From the NCBI RefSeq assembly GCF_017168145.1, contig NZ_JADQTL010000008.1, positions 124,001 to 188,000 of the forward strand: DNA of 64,000 bases, given 5' to 3'. The notes beneath the pieces were generated by a model. The model did not search any database. It saw only the letters and a list, made by a program, of their open reading frames with translations, and was not told the DNA's origin. This stretch comes from Anaerovorax sp. IOR16. Its GTDB lineage: Bacteria > Bacillota > Clostridia > Peptostreptococcales > Anaerovoracaceae. Every line of letters starts with the position of its first letter. Position 1 is the stretch's first letter. Of this stretch, positions 46,086-54,948 are shown piece by piece. The translations under genes and the position numbers were made by a program.

Positions 46086-46267
46086 ATCAATCTCTTTTCT
46101 CAATTAAGGATACAAAAACCCGTGAGCTGATTTTAACTCACGGCTTTCGCTAATTTTTATTCTATGTTATATCTCAGCACGTTCCAACAGGCATACAACC
46201 TCACAATGCCTTGTGTGGGTAAAAATGATGTCGTAGGAGCATATTGGCTCCTTGGTGGAATATTATA
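46086..46267 (-). repeat. Dispersed repeat, copy B, with recombinase leader
   Basis: This region is upstream of the recombinase remnant on the minus strand. It holds a hairpin (CCGTGAGCTGATTTTAACTCACGG) followed by TTTCGCTAATTTTTATTCTA, then the core repeat (46204-46267) shared with copies A, C and D. Copy D at 53722-54010 matches over the whole length, including the hairpin, with an insert of about 110 bases. It is probably the 5' end of a recombinase-borne mobile element. Confidence 0.7.
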
Positions 46268-46588
46268 TTTCTGAAAATCACTTTTAGATCATAGTAGCAA
46301 TATAGAAATTTGTCAAGCCTGACCCCTTTCTTTTCTTCAACGTCGTCGAATCGAACCTATAAGGAATACCTCCTAGTGGTGCTTGCACCCGATAAGACGA
46401 TGTGGCATGGCAATTTTTTTGAGATGACTCCTTCATCTACATTCGTTATTGGAGACCCTACCATGCCCGAAGCGTAAGTACTTTGTTAGCTGATGTGGGA
46501 CCCCAGACTCAGAAGCCGACATGGACGTCAGCTCCTTTAATCATATCTATTACTTTAAAACTTTTACCCCTATTTATTAATATTTTGT
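46268..46588. other. Non-coding stretch with strong inverted repeats
   Basis: No gene-like frame is seen in this 320-base gap. It has GGTGCTTGCACC (tight hairpin), GGCATGG near 46403 pairing with CCATGCC near 46462, GATGA...TCATC, and an AGCTGA...TCAGCT stem enclosing GGGACCCCAGACTCAGAAGCC. GC content is higher than in nearby spacers. It may be a structured RNA or the end of a lost insertion element; I could not identify it. Confidence 0.4.
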
Positions 46589-46975
46589 TTATTTAAAATC
46601 CGAAAAAATCTCATGTATATTTCCATCAGGATCTGAAAACAATGCTGTTCTCTGATTCCACGGCATATTTTGAGGTTCATGAACAGGCACTCCACCTTTT
46701 GAAATTATATCTTTATATGATTTATCTACATCTTCTGGACTTTTACATGGAAAAGCCAATTCAAAAGATTGACCAATTCTTAGTTTTTTATACTCTCCAC
46801 TATAATTATACATAACCTTTCTAAGGCAAAGAGCAAATCTAACACCTTCATTTTTAAATTCAACGTATTCACCAAGATCATTTTCTATTTTAAAACCTAG
46901 CACTTTATTATAAAATTCTTTCATTGGAATTACATCATCTGTCCATATGGTAATTAAATTAATTCTTGCTTCCAT
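46589..46975 (-). CDS. VOC-family (glyoxalase/bleomycin-resistance-like) protein
   Basis: A 128-residue single VOC protein with two beta-alpha-beta-beta-beta units. The first strand is INLITIWTDDVIPMKEFY and the end is RTALFSDPDGNIHEIFSDF, the usual C-terminal metal Glu pattern. Members bind small molecules or antibiotics, or act as lyases or dioxygenases; function not assignable. It stands alone with TAGGAGG-like bases upstream. Confidence 0.85.
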   Translation of the reverse strand: MEARINLITIWTDDVIPMKEFYNKVLGFKIENDLGEYVEFKNEGVRFALCLRKVMYNYSGEYKKLRIGQSFELAFPCKSPEDVDKSYKDIISKGGVPVHEPQNMPWNQRTALFSDPDGNIHEIFSDFK

Positions 46976-47337
46976 TCTAATAACCTCCCTTTACTTTACA
47001 ACATCATACTATTGTATATTAACTCTACAAAGCTTATCCCATACAAATCCGCATGGACGCGCGGCCTTTTCGTCCTATGTCAGCTAACCTTCCGTGTATT
47101 CACGACGTCCTTGCGCTCACACCGTATTTCAAAGAACATCTTCTTTTATATCAATTTGACTCTTATAAAACATTTTGATTTCCAAGTACACAACACCTTC
47201 CCTCAGTATCTCAAAAATATTCAATTCATATTCTAATCATACTCTTATTGGTTACATGTGGCAATAAAATCAATTATTTAAGCACTAAAAAAGCACCTAA
47301 CCTTTTCAGCCAAATGCCCTTTACAATACTTAAATAT
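46976..47337. other. Non-coding gap with GC-richer core
   Basis: A 362-base spacer. The part at 47030-47130 (GGACGCGCGGCC, CACGACGTCC) is richer in GC than its surroundings. Read on the minus strand it shares GGTTAGCTGACATAGGAC with GTTAGCTGATGTGGGAC in the plus strand near 46490. No coding potential is seen. Confidence 0.35.
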
Positions 47338-47532
47338 TTAATCCAATATTTCCTCAACTCTACCTACTATTCCACTCTCAAGCATCACTTTAATTCCATG
47401 AGGATGAGTAGATGAATTTGTAAGAATTTTTTGAACCACACCTTCTGTTAATTTTCCTGAACGCTGGTGTTGCTTTTGTACAACTCTAACTTTTATTCCC
47501 TGTTTTATCTTTTCTCGTTTAGTTCCATTCAT
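47338..47532 (-). CDS. YwbE-family protein
   Basis: A 64-residue protein matching the small YwbE family: GTKREKIKQGIKVRVVQKQHQRSG at the start, then EGVVQKILTNSSTHPHGIKV and GIVGRVEEI at the end. It is a KOW-like beta fold of unknown function that is widespread in Bacillota. GAGGATTAGT lies before the ATG. Copy C of the dispersed repeat sits directly upstream. Confidence 0.88.
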   Translation of the reverse strand: MNGTKREKIKQGIKVRVVQKQHQRSGKLTEGVVQKILTNSSTHPHGIKVMLESGIVGRVEEILD

Positions 47533-47570
47533 ACTAATCCTCTTTCTTTATTTACGATATAGCTTTACAA

Positions 47571-47640
47571 CGGCCTCAACGTGCCTTAAGGTGACAAAAA
47601 TGATGTCGTAAAGAGCTGGTGGGTACTTGACGTAAATGAT
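47571..47640. repeat. Dispersed repeat, copy C
   Basis: CAACGTGCCTTAAGGTGACA then AAAATGATGTCGTA and GAGCTGGTGGGTACTTG match copies A, B and D in the same orientation. In this copy the recombinase part is absent, and YwbE follows on the minus strand. Confidence 0.65.
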
Positions 47641-47709
47641 TCATTAAGAGTTTAGAACTAATTAGTATAGCAGTAGCCTTACCCTTAGATTAAATAAAAT
47701 TTTGCCATT

Positions 47710-48396
47710 TTAACTATTTTCCATCTCTATTTCCCCAAGACATTGGGGAAAATCTGCCATTTTGTCCGATGCAACATAGATATTCCAGCCAGACAACGCT
47801 CTTTGCAAGGAATATTGTAGCATAAAAATTCCGTGGGGAATCACTAATGTTCGAGAATCAATCTCGGATTCTATATTTCGAATAAAATGAGTAATCGTAT
47901 CTGTGATAAAAAGCCCTTCAGAATATGCATGGAGAACTGAATGACGGTGGGTGTCCATTAAGAGTAGCTGAACGGGAATCTTTGATTTTGCAATTTCGTT
48001 AATTAATAACGGCGTTGTGATCTCTGAATCACAGGACAACACACAAATAGAAGAAGACTCTGCACCATTCAGAGGATAGATACCAGGGCGATAAGGAGTA
48101 CAAGCTCTCAGATCAATGGCACTACTAATCTCCCCTGCCTTATAAAGAGAATCGACATAATGCTGGCCTTCGATAAAAGTCGGATATTCGCGCAATAATA
48201 CCTTCTCACCAAAGCTAAGATCGGGAACATCGTTGCAATTAAACAGAATAAGAGCAACGCAAGTATAGCCTCGATTGTTGGAAAACCTTGAAAAATGATA
48301 CTGCTCCATCATCGAAACCATTTGAATCCCATGAGATTCAACGGAAGATCCCGCAAGCTCGGGGAAACGGCAGGGAGAATCAGGAAGGTTTTGCAT
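47710..48396 (-). CDS. DUF2284 end plus CODH/ACS-corrinoid-like domain, 3' part of a frame-split gene
   Basis: A 228-residue frame. Its first 60 residues finish a DUF2284 domain (DSPCRFPELAGSSVESHGIQ; GYTCVALILF). The rest resembles the C-terminal domain of the corrinoid Fe-S protein large subunit of CO dehydrogenase/acetyl-CoA synthase: PLLINEIAKSKIPVQLLLMDT, SVLHAYSEGLFITDTITHFI, SRTLVIPHGIFML and ALSGWNIYVASDKMADFPQCL. The upstream half of DUF2284 is in another frame. So this is the C-terminal part of one fused protein, possibly a helper of corrinoid methyl transfer. Confidence 0.65.
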   Translation of the reverse strand: MQNLPDSPCRFPELAGSSVESHGIQMVSMMEQYHFSRFSNNRGYTCVALILFNCNDVPDLSFGEKVLLREYPTFIEGQHYVDSLYKAGEISSAIDLRACTPYRPGIYPLNGAESSSICVLSCDSEITTPLLINEIAKSKIPVQLLLMDTHRHSVLHAYSEGLFITDTITHFIRNIESEIDSRTLVIPHGIFMLQYSLQRALSGWNIYVASDKMADFPQCLGEIEMENS

Positions 48397-48785
48397 ATCG
48401 TGCAGAAAGTACGAAGAATTAATGCAGGTTGCCCAGTAAGTTCTTCTAGATTTTTTCCAATCTCTAGAAAAACAGGGTTAAGTTTTTTGCGACATTTAAC
48501 ATATAATTCTTCATCATTTTTATCAACAGTTTCTGGATCCAATTCTAGATAAGATGAAAGTATCAGTCCGTATTGGTACTGTTTACACTTCATGATATTT
48601 TGGTCAATAGAACCGACATTCGGAGGACAAGACCAATTTTGATTAAAATTGGGACAAAACAATTCACAATGATCTCTAAGTCGTTGAGAATAAGATATAT
48701 CGGATTGATTAAGAAAAACATATTCCGATATATTTTTACGTTTTAAGTTATTAATGAATATCTCTAAATCTTGCTCGTTCATCAT
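48309..48785 (-). CDS. DUF2284 N-terminal part of a frame-split gene
   Basis: A 158-residue frame. Residues 35-125 carry the Cys-rich DUF2284 pattern: LFCPNFNQNWSCPPNVGSID, then CKQYQYGLIL and FCTICKT. Such proteins are predicted metal (perhaps Fe-S) binders. After CTICKT the frame becomes non-homologous while the next frame resumes with LPDSPCRFPEL. Adding one C at the AACCTT near 48388 would restore a single frame, although one Cys usual in the family might still be missing. Ribosome site and ATG look normal. Confidence 0.7.
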   Translation of the reverse strand: MMNEQDLEIFINNLKRKNISEYVFLNQSDISYSQRLRDHCELFCPNFNQNWSCPPNVGSIDQNIMKCKQYQYGLILSSYLELDPETVDKNDEELYVKCRKKLNPVFLEIGKNLEELTGQPALILRTFCTICKTFLILPAVSPSLRDLPLNLMGFKWFR

Positions 48786-49713
48786 TTTTTCCTAATAATC
48801 TTCCTTTGTACTATTTTGGTATTTGAACTACATTCCATGCCTAGCTATTGCCGACAATTTTATCAAATTAAAAGGTAGTTCAGATTCGCTAAGTTCAGAT
48901 TCGCTAAGAGGCAACCTTTTTGACAAACATTACTTCTTTATTCATATTCTATTGCACGGTGTCTGAAATATCAAACAATATTTTTTTATTAGCTTATTTC
49001 CATAATTCCACTGTTCCCATTATTATTACGGGTTGAGTGAGTACAAACAGCAAATGTAGAATATTGATGCACTCGTGCATTATACAGCGTTATATCCCTT
49101 AATTGTATATGTTTTCCTGTTGTAAATCAACAGGAAAACACTCTTTTAGACATGATTTTACAGAATATATAGAATTAGCAGTTTTATTCTCTTTTCACAG
49201 GCTACAGTACGAGGTGCAAGCATTCCACCAAGAGATGCGCCAATAATTTGTTACGTCGTCTAATGTAAAAAAATCATCTTCAAAATAACCACTCAAGTGA
49301 AACATATGTATAATCAAGATTCTAAATTTTTTTATCTATATATGACCCGAAAACCCTCCACTATAAGAAATTATATGGTCTCCTTGTTCTAGTTTTCGTA
49401 TAAGGTAGCTACATCATGTATTCTACGCTTCATTTCTGTGCGGATATGTAACGGCTCTAAACCGCTACGCTTACCAACTTTGGGCTATTGGATAAGCGTC
49501 CGCATATGAATATTTTAGTACCGGTGAGCCTAAACATTTCTTTGCCCTCATGCAAACTTAGATCACTAATGCTGTGTTTAACGATTACACTTTTATGGAA
49601 CTAAAATAGGCTAAGTCTGTAGGTCTTAAGTTGACCTACGGCTTAGCCTATTAGTTTTAAAGATTTATTGTCAAATTATATATTTATACTCTACAAAACA
49701 TTTTATTTTTTTA
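48786..49713. other. Gene-poor stretch of about 930 bases
   Basis: No convincing gene. It holds a perfect 13-bp hairpin at 49110-49140 (TGTTTTCCTGTTG / CAACAGGAAAACA). A short minus-strand open stretch near 49158-49250 (IIGASLGGMLAPRT...) looks like the tail of a membrane permease, very uncertain. A direct repeat GTTCAGATTCGCTAA is present twice around 48887-48910. A GC-richer region at 49430-49520 has nested stems (GCGGA...TCCGC enclosing CGCTTA...TAAGCG). Confidence 0.4.
49603..49658 (-). terminator. Terminator after the second SLH gene
   Basis: AATAGGCTAAG...GTAGGTC pairs with GACCTAC...CTTAGCCTATT, about 20 bp with one bulge, and T-rich ends. It lies about 55 bases after the SLH gene stop (minus strand). 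Confidence 0.75.
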
Positions 49714-52700
49714 TTAATTATTTCTAACAATGGTATCAAATCTCATAAGAATTACTGCAACCTCCGCTCTTGTTGCTCCTGCCTTAGGCTTAAGCATATT
49801 CTTGTCATCTCCCTTTATGATGTCCTGCGCGTTAGCCCATGCCATAGCTTCTTTAGCCCATGAAGAAACCTGAGATCCATCTTCAAAAGTAAAAATTTTG
49901 AGGGTATCCTGACTGTCTGCCTTCACAAGACCTTTTTCCTGTGCCATTCTGTAAAGTAATGTTACAAGCTGCTCTCTAGTGATATTTTCCTTTAGCCTGT
50001 CATTGTCCATAAGGTCATTTACATCTGCTCCCATTCTTCCAAATACAATCCTAAACATTTCCCTTGTCATTGGATTACTTGGACTGAAAGTTGTCTCTGT
50101 ACTTCCTGCAAACCATCCACTGCCTAAAGAATAAACTGTTCCTTCATAAAACCATGAGCTTTCCTTTACATCATTAAAGACTTTAACCTTTTCTGCTCCA
50201 TCCTTTTTAACCATTTCAAGACTCTTTAGTGTTTCATTCTGTGATGGATTTTCCTCCTGTGTTGCAGGATCTGTTTGTACACTACCTCCCCCACCAGAAG
50301 AATGTCCTCCACCGGATTTTCTAACTTGTTGAGTAATTGTTAGGCTGGCACTTGTTGTATTACTTTCCACTTTTAAGTCTGCCGTATAAGTACCTATTTC
50401 TTTTCCTGATATTAATGTAACTGTAAAGTTTGCAGTAGCCTTAGGTGCAAGTTTCGTAGCACTTAGCTTTCCTACTTCAAAAGCATCTTTATCATCTCCA
50501 GATAAAGCTATTTTTAAGCCACTATCTATTGTATTTCCTGCATTGGTTACAGTGTAGGTTACGCTATTTCCTTTTTCATACCCATAAGTCAAAACTGGTA
50601 AACGACTGTCTCCCTCTAATTTCAGTTCATATCTTGGTTCTTCAATAGTTAATTGAACTGGCGTATTATCACCTTCATAATTAGTAGCAAAACTATCCTG
50701 ATAACGTACATAATATGTGTCTGGTGCCAATCCAGTAATTGTTCCATCTTCTGTAATGGCTTGGTAAACGCCCTCTTCACCTACTTTATATTCCATTTCC
50801 TTTGTTACATTCGTTAAGCTGCCATCACCAAGACCTTTTATTGTTTCATTTGTTTTTCCTATTTCAGATAGCTTTGACGCTGCCTTATTTACTTGTTGAG
50901 TGATACTTGTATTTGTATTTATCGCAGCACCCAATGGTGGAGTTTTACCTGATACATCAACACTTGCCGCATAGCTCCCCGCTGTCTTTCCCAACGGAAA
51001 TGTAATAGTAAATATTGCTTCTCCACTAGGTTTAAGTTCTGATATATTAAGATTACTTACTACAAAATCATCTTTAGCTGCTCCAGATAACACTACTGTT
51101 AAGTCACTGACTGTTGTATTTCCATCATTGGTTAAGGTGTAAGTCACGCAGTTTTCTTTTTCATACCCATAAGTCAAATCTTGAAAACTGTCATTTGCCG
51201 TTAATTCCAGTTTATATATTGGAGCTACACCAGTTTCATTAATAGTTAATGAAACTGGTGTATTATCTCCCTCATAATTAGCAGCAAAACTATCTTGATA
51301 ACGTACATAATATGTGCCTGGTGCTAGTCCAGTAAGTGTACCGTCTTCTGTAATCGCTTGGTAAGCACTCTCTTCACCTGCTTTATATTCCATTTCCTTT
51401 GTTACATTCGTAAGGCTACCATCACTAAAATCTTTTATTGTTTCATCTGTTTTTTCTATCTCAGGCAACTTTGACGCAGCCTTATTTACCTTTTGACTGA
51501 AGCTTAATCCAGTAGTTTGGAGAGGTTCTCCATCTATACTTTCACCCGAGACATCAACGCTCGCGGTATAATTCCCCACAATCGTTCCTGTTTTTAAGCT
51601 AACCGTAAATTCTGCTGTTTCATTAGGCTCAAGCCCTGTTGAATTGAAACCATTTACTTCAAAATTGTCCTTATTGTCACCTGATAAATTAACCGTTACA
51701 TTACTAAGCATTGTATTTCCTGTGTTTGTCACTTTATATGTTATACTCTTTGTTTCAGAAGAATTATAAGTTACATCATCCAAACATCCGTCTGCCCATT
51801 GTAGCTGCATTTGAGAAATCGCTACCCTAGGATAGCTGTTAGCATCAAGTACCCATGTTAAACAGCTGTTGTCATTGGCATAATTGTTAAGTTCGCTAAT
51901 AGAGCTGCCATCTAACGTACCACAATTATTAATTGTCCCCCCTTGATTTCCCGCCATAGCTATTCCAGTAAGGCTTCTCCAAAAACATGAATCTATCGTT
52001 CCTGAATGTTGCTGCCCTATCAATCCTCCTATGTATAACTCATTTGCGCCGACTCCACTTATACTACCACTATTACTACAATTTTCTATAATTCCATTAT
52101 TTTGACTTCCTGTTATTCCTCCTATATATAACGTATTTCCGCCGGCTCCACTTATACTGCCACTGTTGCTGCAATTTTCTATAACTATGTCTGCTGTTGT
52201 GGTACCAGCTTGACTGCCCGCAATGCCTCCTACATCAGCGATCCCTTCTGATCCCTCTATCTTATGCTTTACTGCCCCACTATTACTGCAGCTTACTATT
52301 TTAGATAGGCCATTACTTCCTGCCACTCCTCCTACTTGCTTCTTTCCGTTTACTTCTCCGCTGTTGCAGCTGTTACTGATCGTTCCACTACTCCGATTTT
52401 CACCTGCCACGCCTCCTATCATTCCATCTCCACTTACAACGCCACTATTACTGCTATTACTTATACTTCCGCCACAATTGTAACCTACTACTCCTCCTAC
52501 CTCATTCTTTCCATTTACAGTTCCATTATTACTGCTATTATTTACACTGCTTCCACTATCATTATCTCCTACGATTCCTCCTACATACTGCACTGTTCCA
52601 CTTACTGCACCACTATTACTGCTATTATTGATACTCCCTTTATTCCAGCCCGCTACTCCCCCTATTTTTTGTACTCCGCTGATTATTCCACTATTGCTGC

Positions 52701-53376
52701 TATCATTGATACTTCCGCCATAATTGTAACCTGCTATTCCTCCTGTGCCCTGTGCAATTGTCGTTTGGCTATTACTTATCGCTCCACTATTACTGCAATT
52801 ACTTATACTGCCATTTTTCTTATAGCCTGCCACTCCTCCTACATAACCTTTTCCATATATATAATTATCTTTAATGTGTATATTTTCTATTACTGCATCC
52901 TCCGTATAACCAAACAGTCCTATAGAACGCTCACTAGAATCATTGATATAAATGCCTGTAATACTATGGCCTCTACCATTAAAATCCCCTTTAAAAGGCT
53001 TACCGTCTGTAGTAGATATCCGATAACCAATAGGTGTCCATGATTGGAATGTCCCTGAATTTAGTTCTCCTGCACCATCTAATACATTTCCATTTAGTAC
53101 AATATCATTTTGCAGTTCAAAATATTTACCTGCATAATCTGTACCACTATTTACCTGAGCAGCCAAATAGGCTAGCTGCTCTGCTGTTTTAATTATATAT
53201 GGACTTTCTTTTGTCTCGCCATTCCCTGATTCAAAACTATCTGCGGGACTTCCACTCCATACCGAAGTATCTAGCACTGTTTCTGCCATTACAGGCATTG
53301 CAGGCATCAGGCTTATTACCATACATAAAGCCATTAAAATAGCTAGTCTTCGATGTATTCTCATTTTTACTTTCAT
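49714..53376 (-). CDS. Large SLH-domain surface protein with GLUG repeats
   Basis: A 1220-residue secreted protein. Residues 1-31 are a signal peptide (ending PVMAE). Residues 165-470 contain about ten GLUG-type repeats of the form GGVAGYN..GSISNSSNSG.VSG, a beta-solenoid typical of adhesins and surface enzymes. Residues 530-1020 hold three Ig-like/CARDB-type repeats (TYGYEKENCVTYTLTNDGNTTVSDL and copies). A Gly-rich linker follows (about 1030), then a C-terminal SLH region (WFYEGTVYSLGSGWFAG, ITREQLVTLLYRMA, SWAKEAMAWANAQDII). It is anchored like the protein at 17.4-21.8 kb. The repeat DNA may recombine between units. Confidence 0.92.
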   Translation of the reverse strand: MKVKMRIHRRLAILMALCMVISLMPAMPVMAETVLDTSVWSGSPADSFESGNGETKESPYIIKTAEQLAYLAAQVNSGTDYAGKYFELQNDIVLNGNVLDGAGELNSGTFQSWTPIGYRISTTDGKPFKGDFNGRGHSITGIYINDSSERSIGLFGYTEDAVIENIHIKDNYIYGKGYVGGVAGYKKNGSISNCSNSGAISNSQTTIAQGTGGIAGYNYGGSINDSSNSGIISGVQKIGGVAGWNKGSINNSSNSGAVSGTVQYVGGIVGDNDSGSSVNNSSNNGTVNGKNEVGGVVGYNCGGSISNSSNSGVVSGDGMIGGVAGENRSSGTISNSCNSGEVNGKKQVGGVAGSNGLSKIVSCSNSGAVKHKIEGSEGIADVGGIAGSQAGTTTADIVIENCSNSGSISGAGGNTLYIGGITGSQNNGIIENCSNSGSISGVGANELYIGGLIGQQHSGTIDSCFWRSLTGIAMAGNQGGTINNCGTLDGSSISELNNYANDNSCLTWVLDANSYPRVAISQMQLQWADGCLDDVTYNSSETKSITYKVTNTGNTMLSNVTVNLSGDNKDNFEVNGFNSTGLEPNETAEFTVSLKTGTIVGNYTASVDVSGESIDGEPLQTTGLSFSQKVNKAASKLPEIEKTDETIKDFSDGSLTNVTKEMEYKAGEESAYQAITEDGTLTGLAPGTYYVRYQDSFAANYEGDNTPVSLTINETGVAPIYKLELTANDSFQDLTYGYEKENCVTYTLTNDGNTTVSDLTVVLSGAAKDDFVVSNLNISELKPSGEAIFTITFPLGKTAGSYAASVDVSGKTPPLGAAINTNTSITQQVNKAASKLSEIGKTNETIKGLGDGSLTNVTKEMEYKVGEEGVYQAITEDGTITGLAPDTYYVRYQDSFATNYEGDNTPVQLTIEEPRYELKLEGDSRLPVLTYGYEKGNSVTYTVTNAGNTIDSGLKIALSGDDKDAFEVGKLSATKLAPKATANFTVTLISGKEIGTYTADLKVESNTTSASLTITQQVRKSGGGHSSGGGGSVQTDPATQEENPSQNETLKSLEMVKKDGAEKVKVFNDVKESSWFYEGTVYSLGSGWFAGSTETTFSPSNPMTREMFRIVFGRMGADVNDLMDNDRLKENITREQLVTLLYRMAQEKGLVKADSQDTLKIFTFEDGSQVSSWAKEAMAWANAQDIIKGDDKNMLKPKAGATRAEVAVILMRFDTIVRNN

Positions 53377-53589
53377 AACGTTCCTCCTTGATTTTCATAT
53401 GTATTTAAGCATCTATTGTACCTTCAGTATGTATAGTAAACTATTTTTGTTATAAATCTCTCTATAACAGATTATCATTTCCCGTTCCGTTACATTAAGA
53501 TTGTAAACAGAAATATTCAATGTCACACCTCCTTGCATGTTCTTTTCATATGCAGTAACGAAAACAAAAGTCTCTGATTCATAAGAAAA

Positions 53590-53721
53590 TCAGACTACTT
53601 CAATTTTATGAATTTTGAGATACTTATTCAATAAAGTCAATGTAAACAGCATCTTTTCGATGTAAAAAGCACACTTTTTAGTTTCTATTTTAGTAGGTTC
53701 TATTCTTCTAAGTTTTTTCAT
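53590..53721 (-). pseudogene. 5' remnant of a second serine recombinase
   Basis: The ATG at 53721, after AAAAGGGATTGAA, opens a frame MKKLRRIEPTKIETKK that is close to the start of the recombinase remnant at 46085. After 16 residues the homology ends, where KLRVAAYCRVS would be expected, and the frame closes 27 codons later. Only the extreme 5' end remains. Confidence 0.65.
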
Positions 53722-54010
53722 TTCAATCCCTTTTCTTAATTTATAGATACAATAAAGCCGTGAGCTGATTTCAACTCACGGCTTTCGCTAATTTTATTCT
53801 ATTTTATCTCTCGATGCGTTGCAACAGGCATTCGCACTCCGCAGTAGCTTGCTCCCAATCAAATTTCGCTATGCTCATTTTCTTGGGCAAGCCTTGCATG
53901 AGACGTACCTCTACTTACTTCGTAAGTAGGGTCACGGCTTCAACGTGCCTTGAGTAGACAATAATGATGTCGTAGGGAGCTGGTGGTTCCTTGGCGGAGG
54001 GGTATCTTTT
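53722..54010 (-). repeat. Dispersed repeat, copy D, with recombinase leader
   Basis: The longest copy. From the recombinase start it contains the CCGTGAGCTGATTTCAACTCACGG hairpin, TTTCGCTAATTTTATTCTA, an insert of about 110 bases (including ACTTACTTCGTAAGTAG, a small hairpin, and the stretch shared with 17346-17379) and the core repeat at 53936-54010. It ends five bases before the stop codon of the retron reverse transcriptase. Confidence 0.7.
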
Positions 54011-54015
54011 ATAAA

Positions 54016-54948
54016 TCATATCAAATTATCAATTAGGTCTTTTAAGTTTTTATAACCTAAATCATTTATAACATTATTCATTTTTTTAGAATACGTATTG
54101 AGATACCGCTCTCCTTCAACGGAAAGAATAAAAGATTGCATACCTTGAATTTTTTTAGCTTCCAAGTACCATTTATCGTCTTTGGTTTCTTTTACAAACA
54201 GTCCTATTGATCTGTAATACAGGTCATCTTTTTGCTTTCTTCCAACCGTTAACATTCTAAAATTATCATCATTTTTAGTAATGTTAATTCCAGTTATTCT
54301 TACATGGTTTGATATATTAAGATTAATAATTCGTGTTTTGCTTGCATTTAATCTTAAATAAGATAGTTTGAGAAGTTCACTTACTTTACTAATTATTTCT
54401 TTATTTGCTGGTACAGTATCCTTAGAATTAGATCTATACGAAACCATCATATCGTCTGCATATCGAGTGTAAATAACATTATCTAAATCTAATTTTTTAA
54501 GCCACCCGTATAAAACGCCATCAAAATCCTTAAGGTAAACATTGGCTAGTATCGGCGAAGGTTTTAGTCCAATTGCAATACCCCTTTGTCCAGTAGAACA
54601 TGATTTTACCAAATCTCTACATTGCTCTAATGTAAAATGCCCTACGGTATTTTTATTTATTTCATAATATAAAGTATTTATAAGCCTATCATGAGTAATG
54701 CTCTGAAAGAAATCCTTTATATCCATCGAGATAAAGATATCATTGTACATATGTGTTTTAGCATTCGTAACAATGGATCTTTTTTTTATATATGCTTTGG
54801 CAAAAATTGATTGCTTGAGCCTTTTTTGCAGTGAGATATTAACCTTGTCATGATATTTGATAAGGTTACCATTTCTATCTTTATATGTGGTTATTTTTCT
54901 ATAACCTTTCGCTTTAGGGATATAAAATGTGGATAAATCATTATTCAT
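54016..54948 (-). CDS. Retron reverse transcriptase (St85/Ec86-like)
   Basis: A 310-residue reverse transcriptase of normal retron size. Retron hallmarks are all present: SIVTNAKTHMYNDIF (NAxxH, about residue 65), SMDIKDFFQSI (catalytic domain motif A), GLKPSPILANVYL, the active site IYTRYADDMMVS (YADD) and VRITGINIT (the (V/I)TG motif). No group II intron maturase or Cas1 domain is present. It copies part of the ncRNA at 56025-56206 into msDNA. The upstream frame to 54978 is possible, but the ATG at 54948 overlaps the effector stop by eight bases, so translation is coupled. Confidence 0.95.
   Translation of the reverse strand: MNNDLSTFYIPKAKGYRKITTYKDRNGNLIKYHDKVNISLQKRLKQSIFAKAYIKKRSIVTNAKTHMYNDIFISMDIKDFFQSITHDRLINTLYYEINKNTVGHFTLEQCRDLVKSCSTGQRGIAIGLKPSPILANVYLKDFDGVLYGWLKKLDLDNVIYTRYADDMMVSYRSNSKDTVPANKEIISKVSELLKLSYLRLNASKTRIINLNISNHVRITGINITKNDDNFRMLTVGRKQKDDLYYRSIGLFVKETKDDKWYLEAKKIQGMQSFILSVEGERYLNTYSKKMNNVINDLGYKNLKDLIDNLI

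Noticed and set aside
49430-49520. Pyrrolysine tRNA
   Set aside because: Only the anticodon-like arm fits; no proper D-arm, T-arm or CCA-type acceptor could be built.
50300-53000. CRISPR-like array from periodic repeats
   Set aside because: The periodicity is that of coding GLUG repeats in an open frame with a signal peptide and SLH anchor; there are no unique spacers.
52336-53043. Plus-strand ORF of 235 codons
   Set aside because: It is the opposite strand of the GLUG repeats; composition is Ser/Thr/Ile/Tyr-rich low complexity with no ribosome site.
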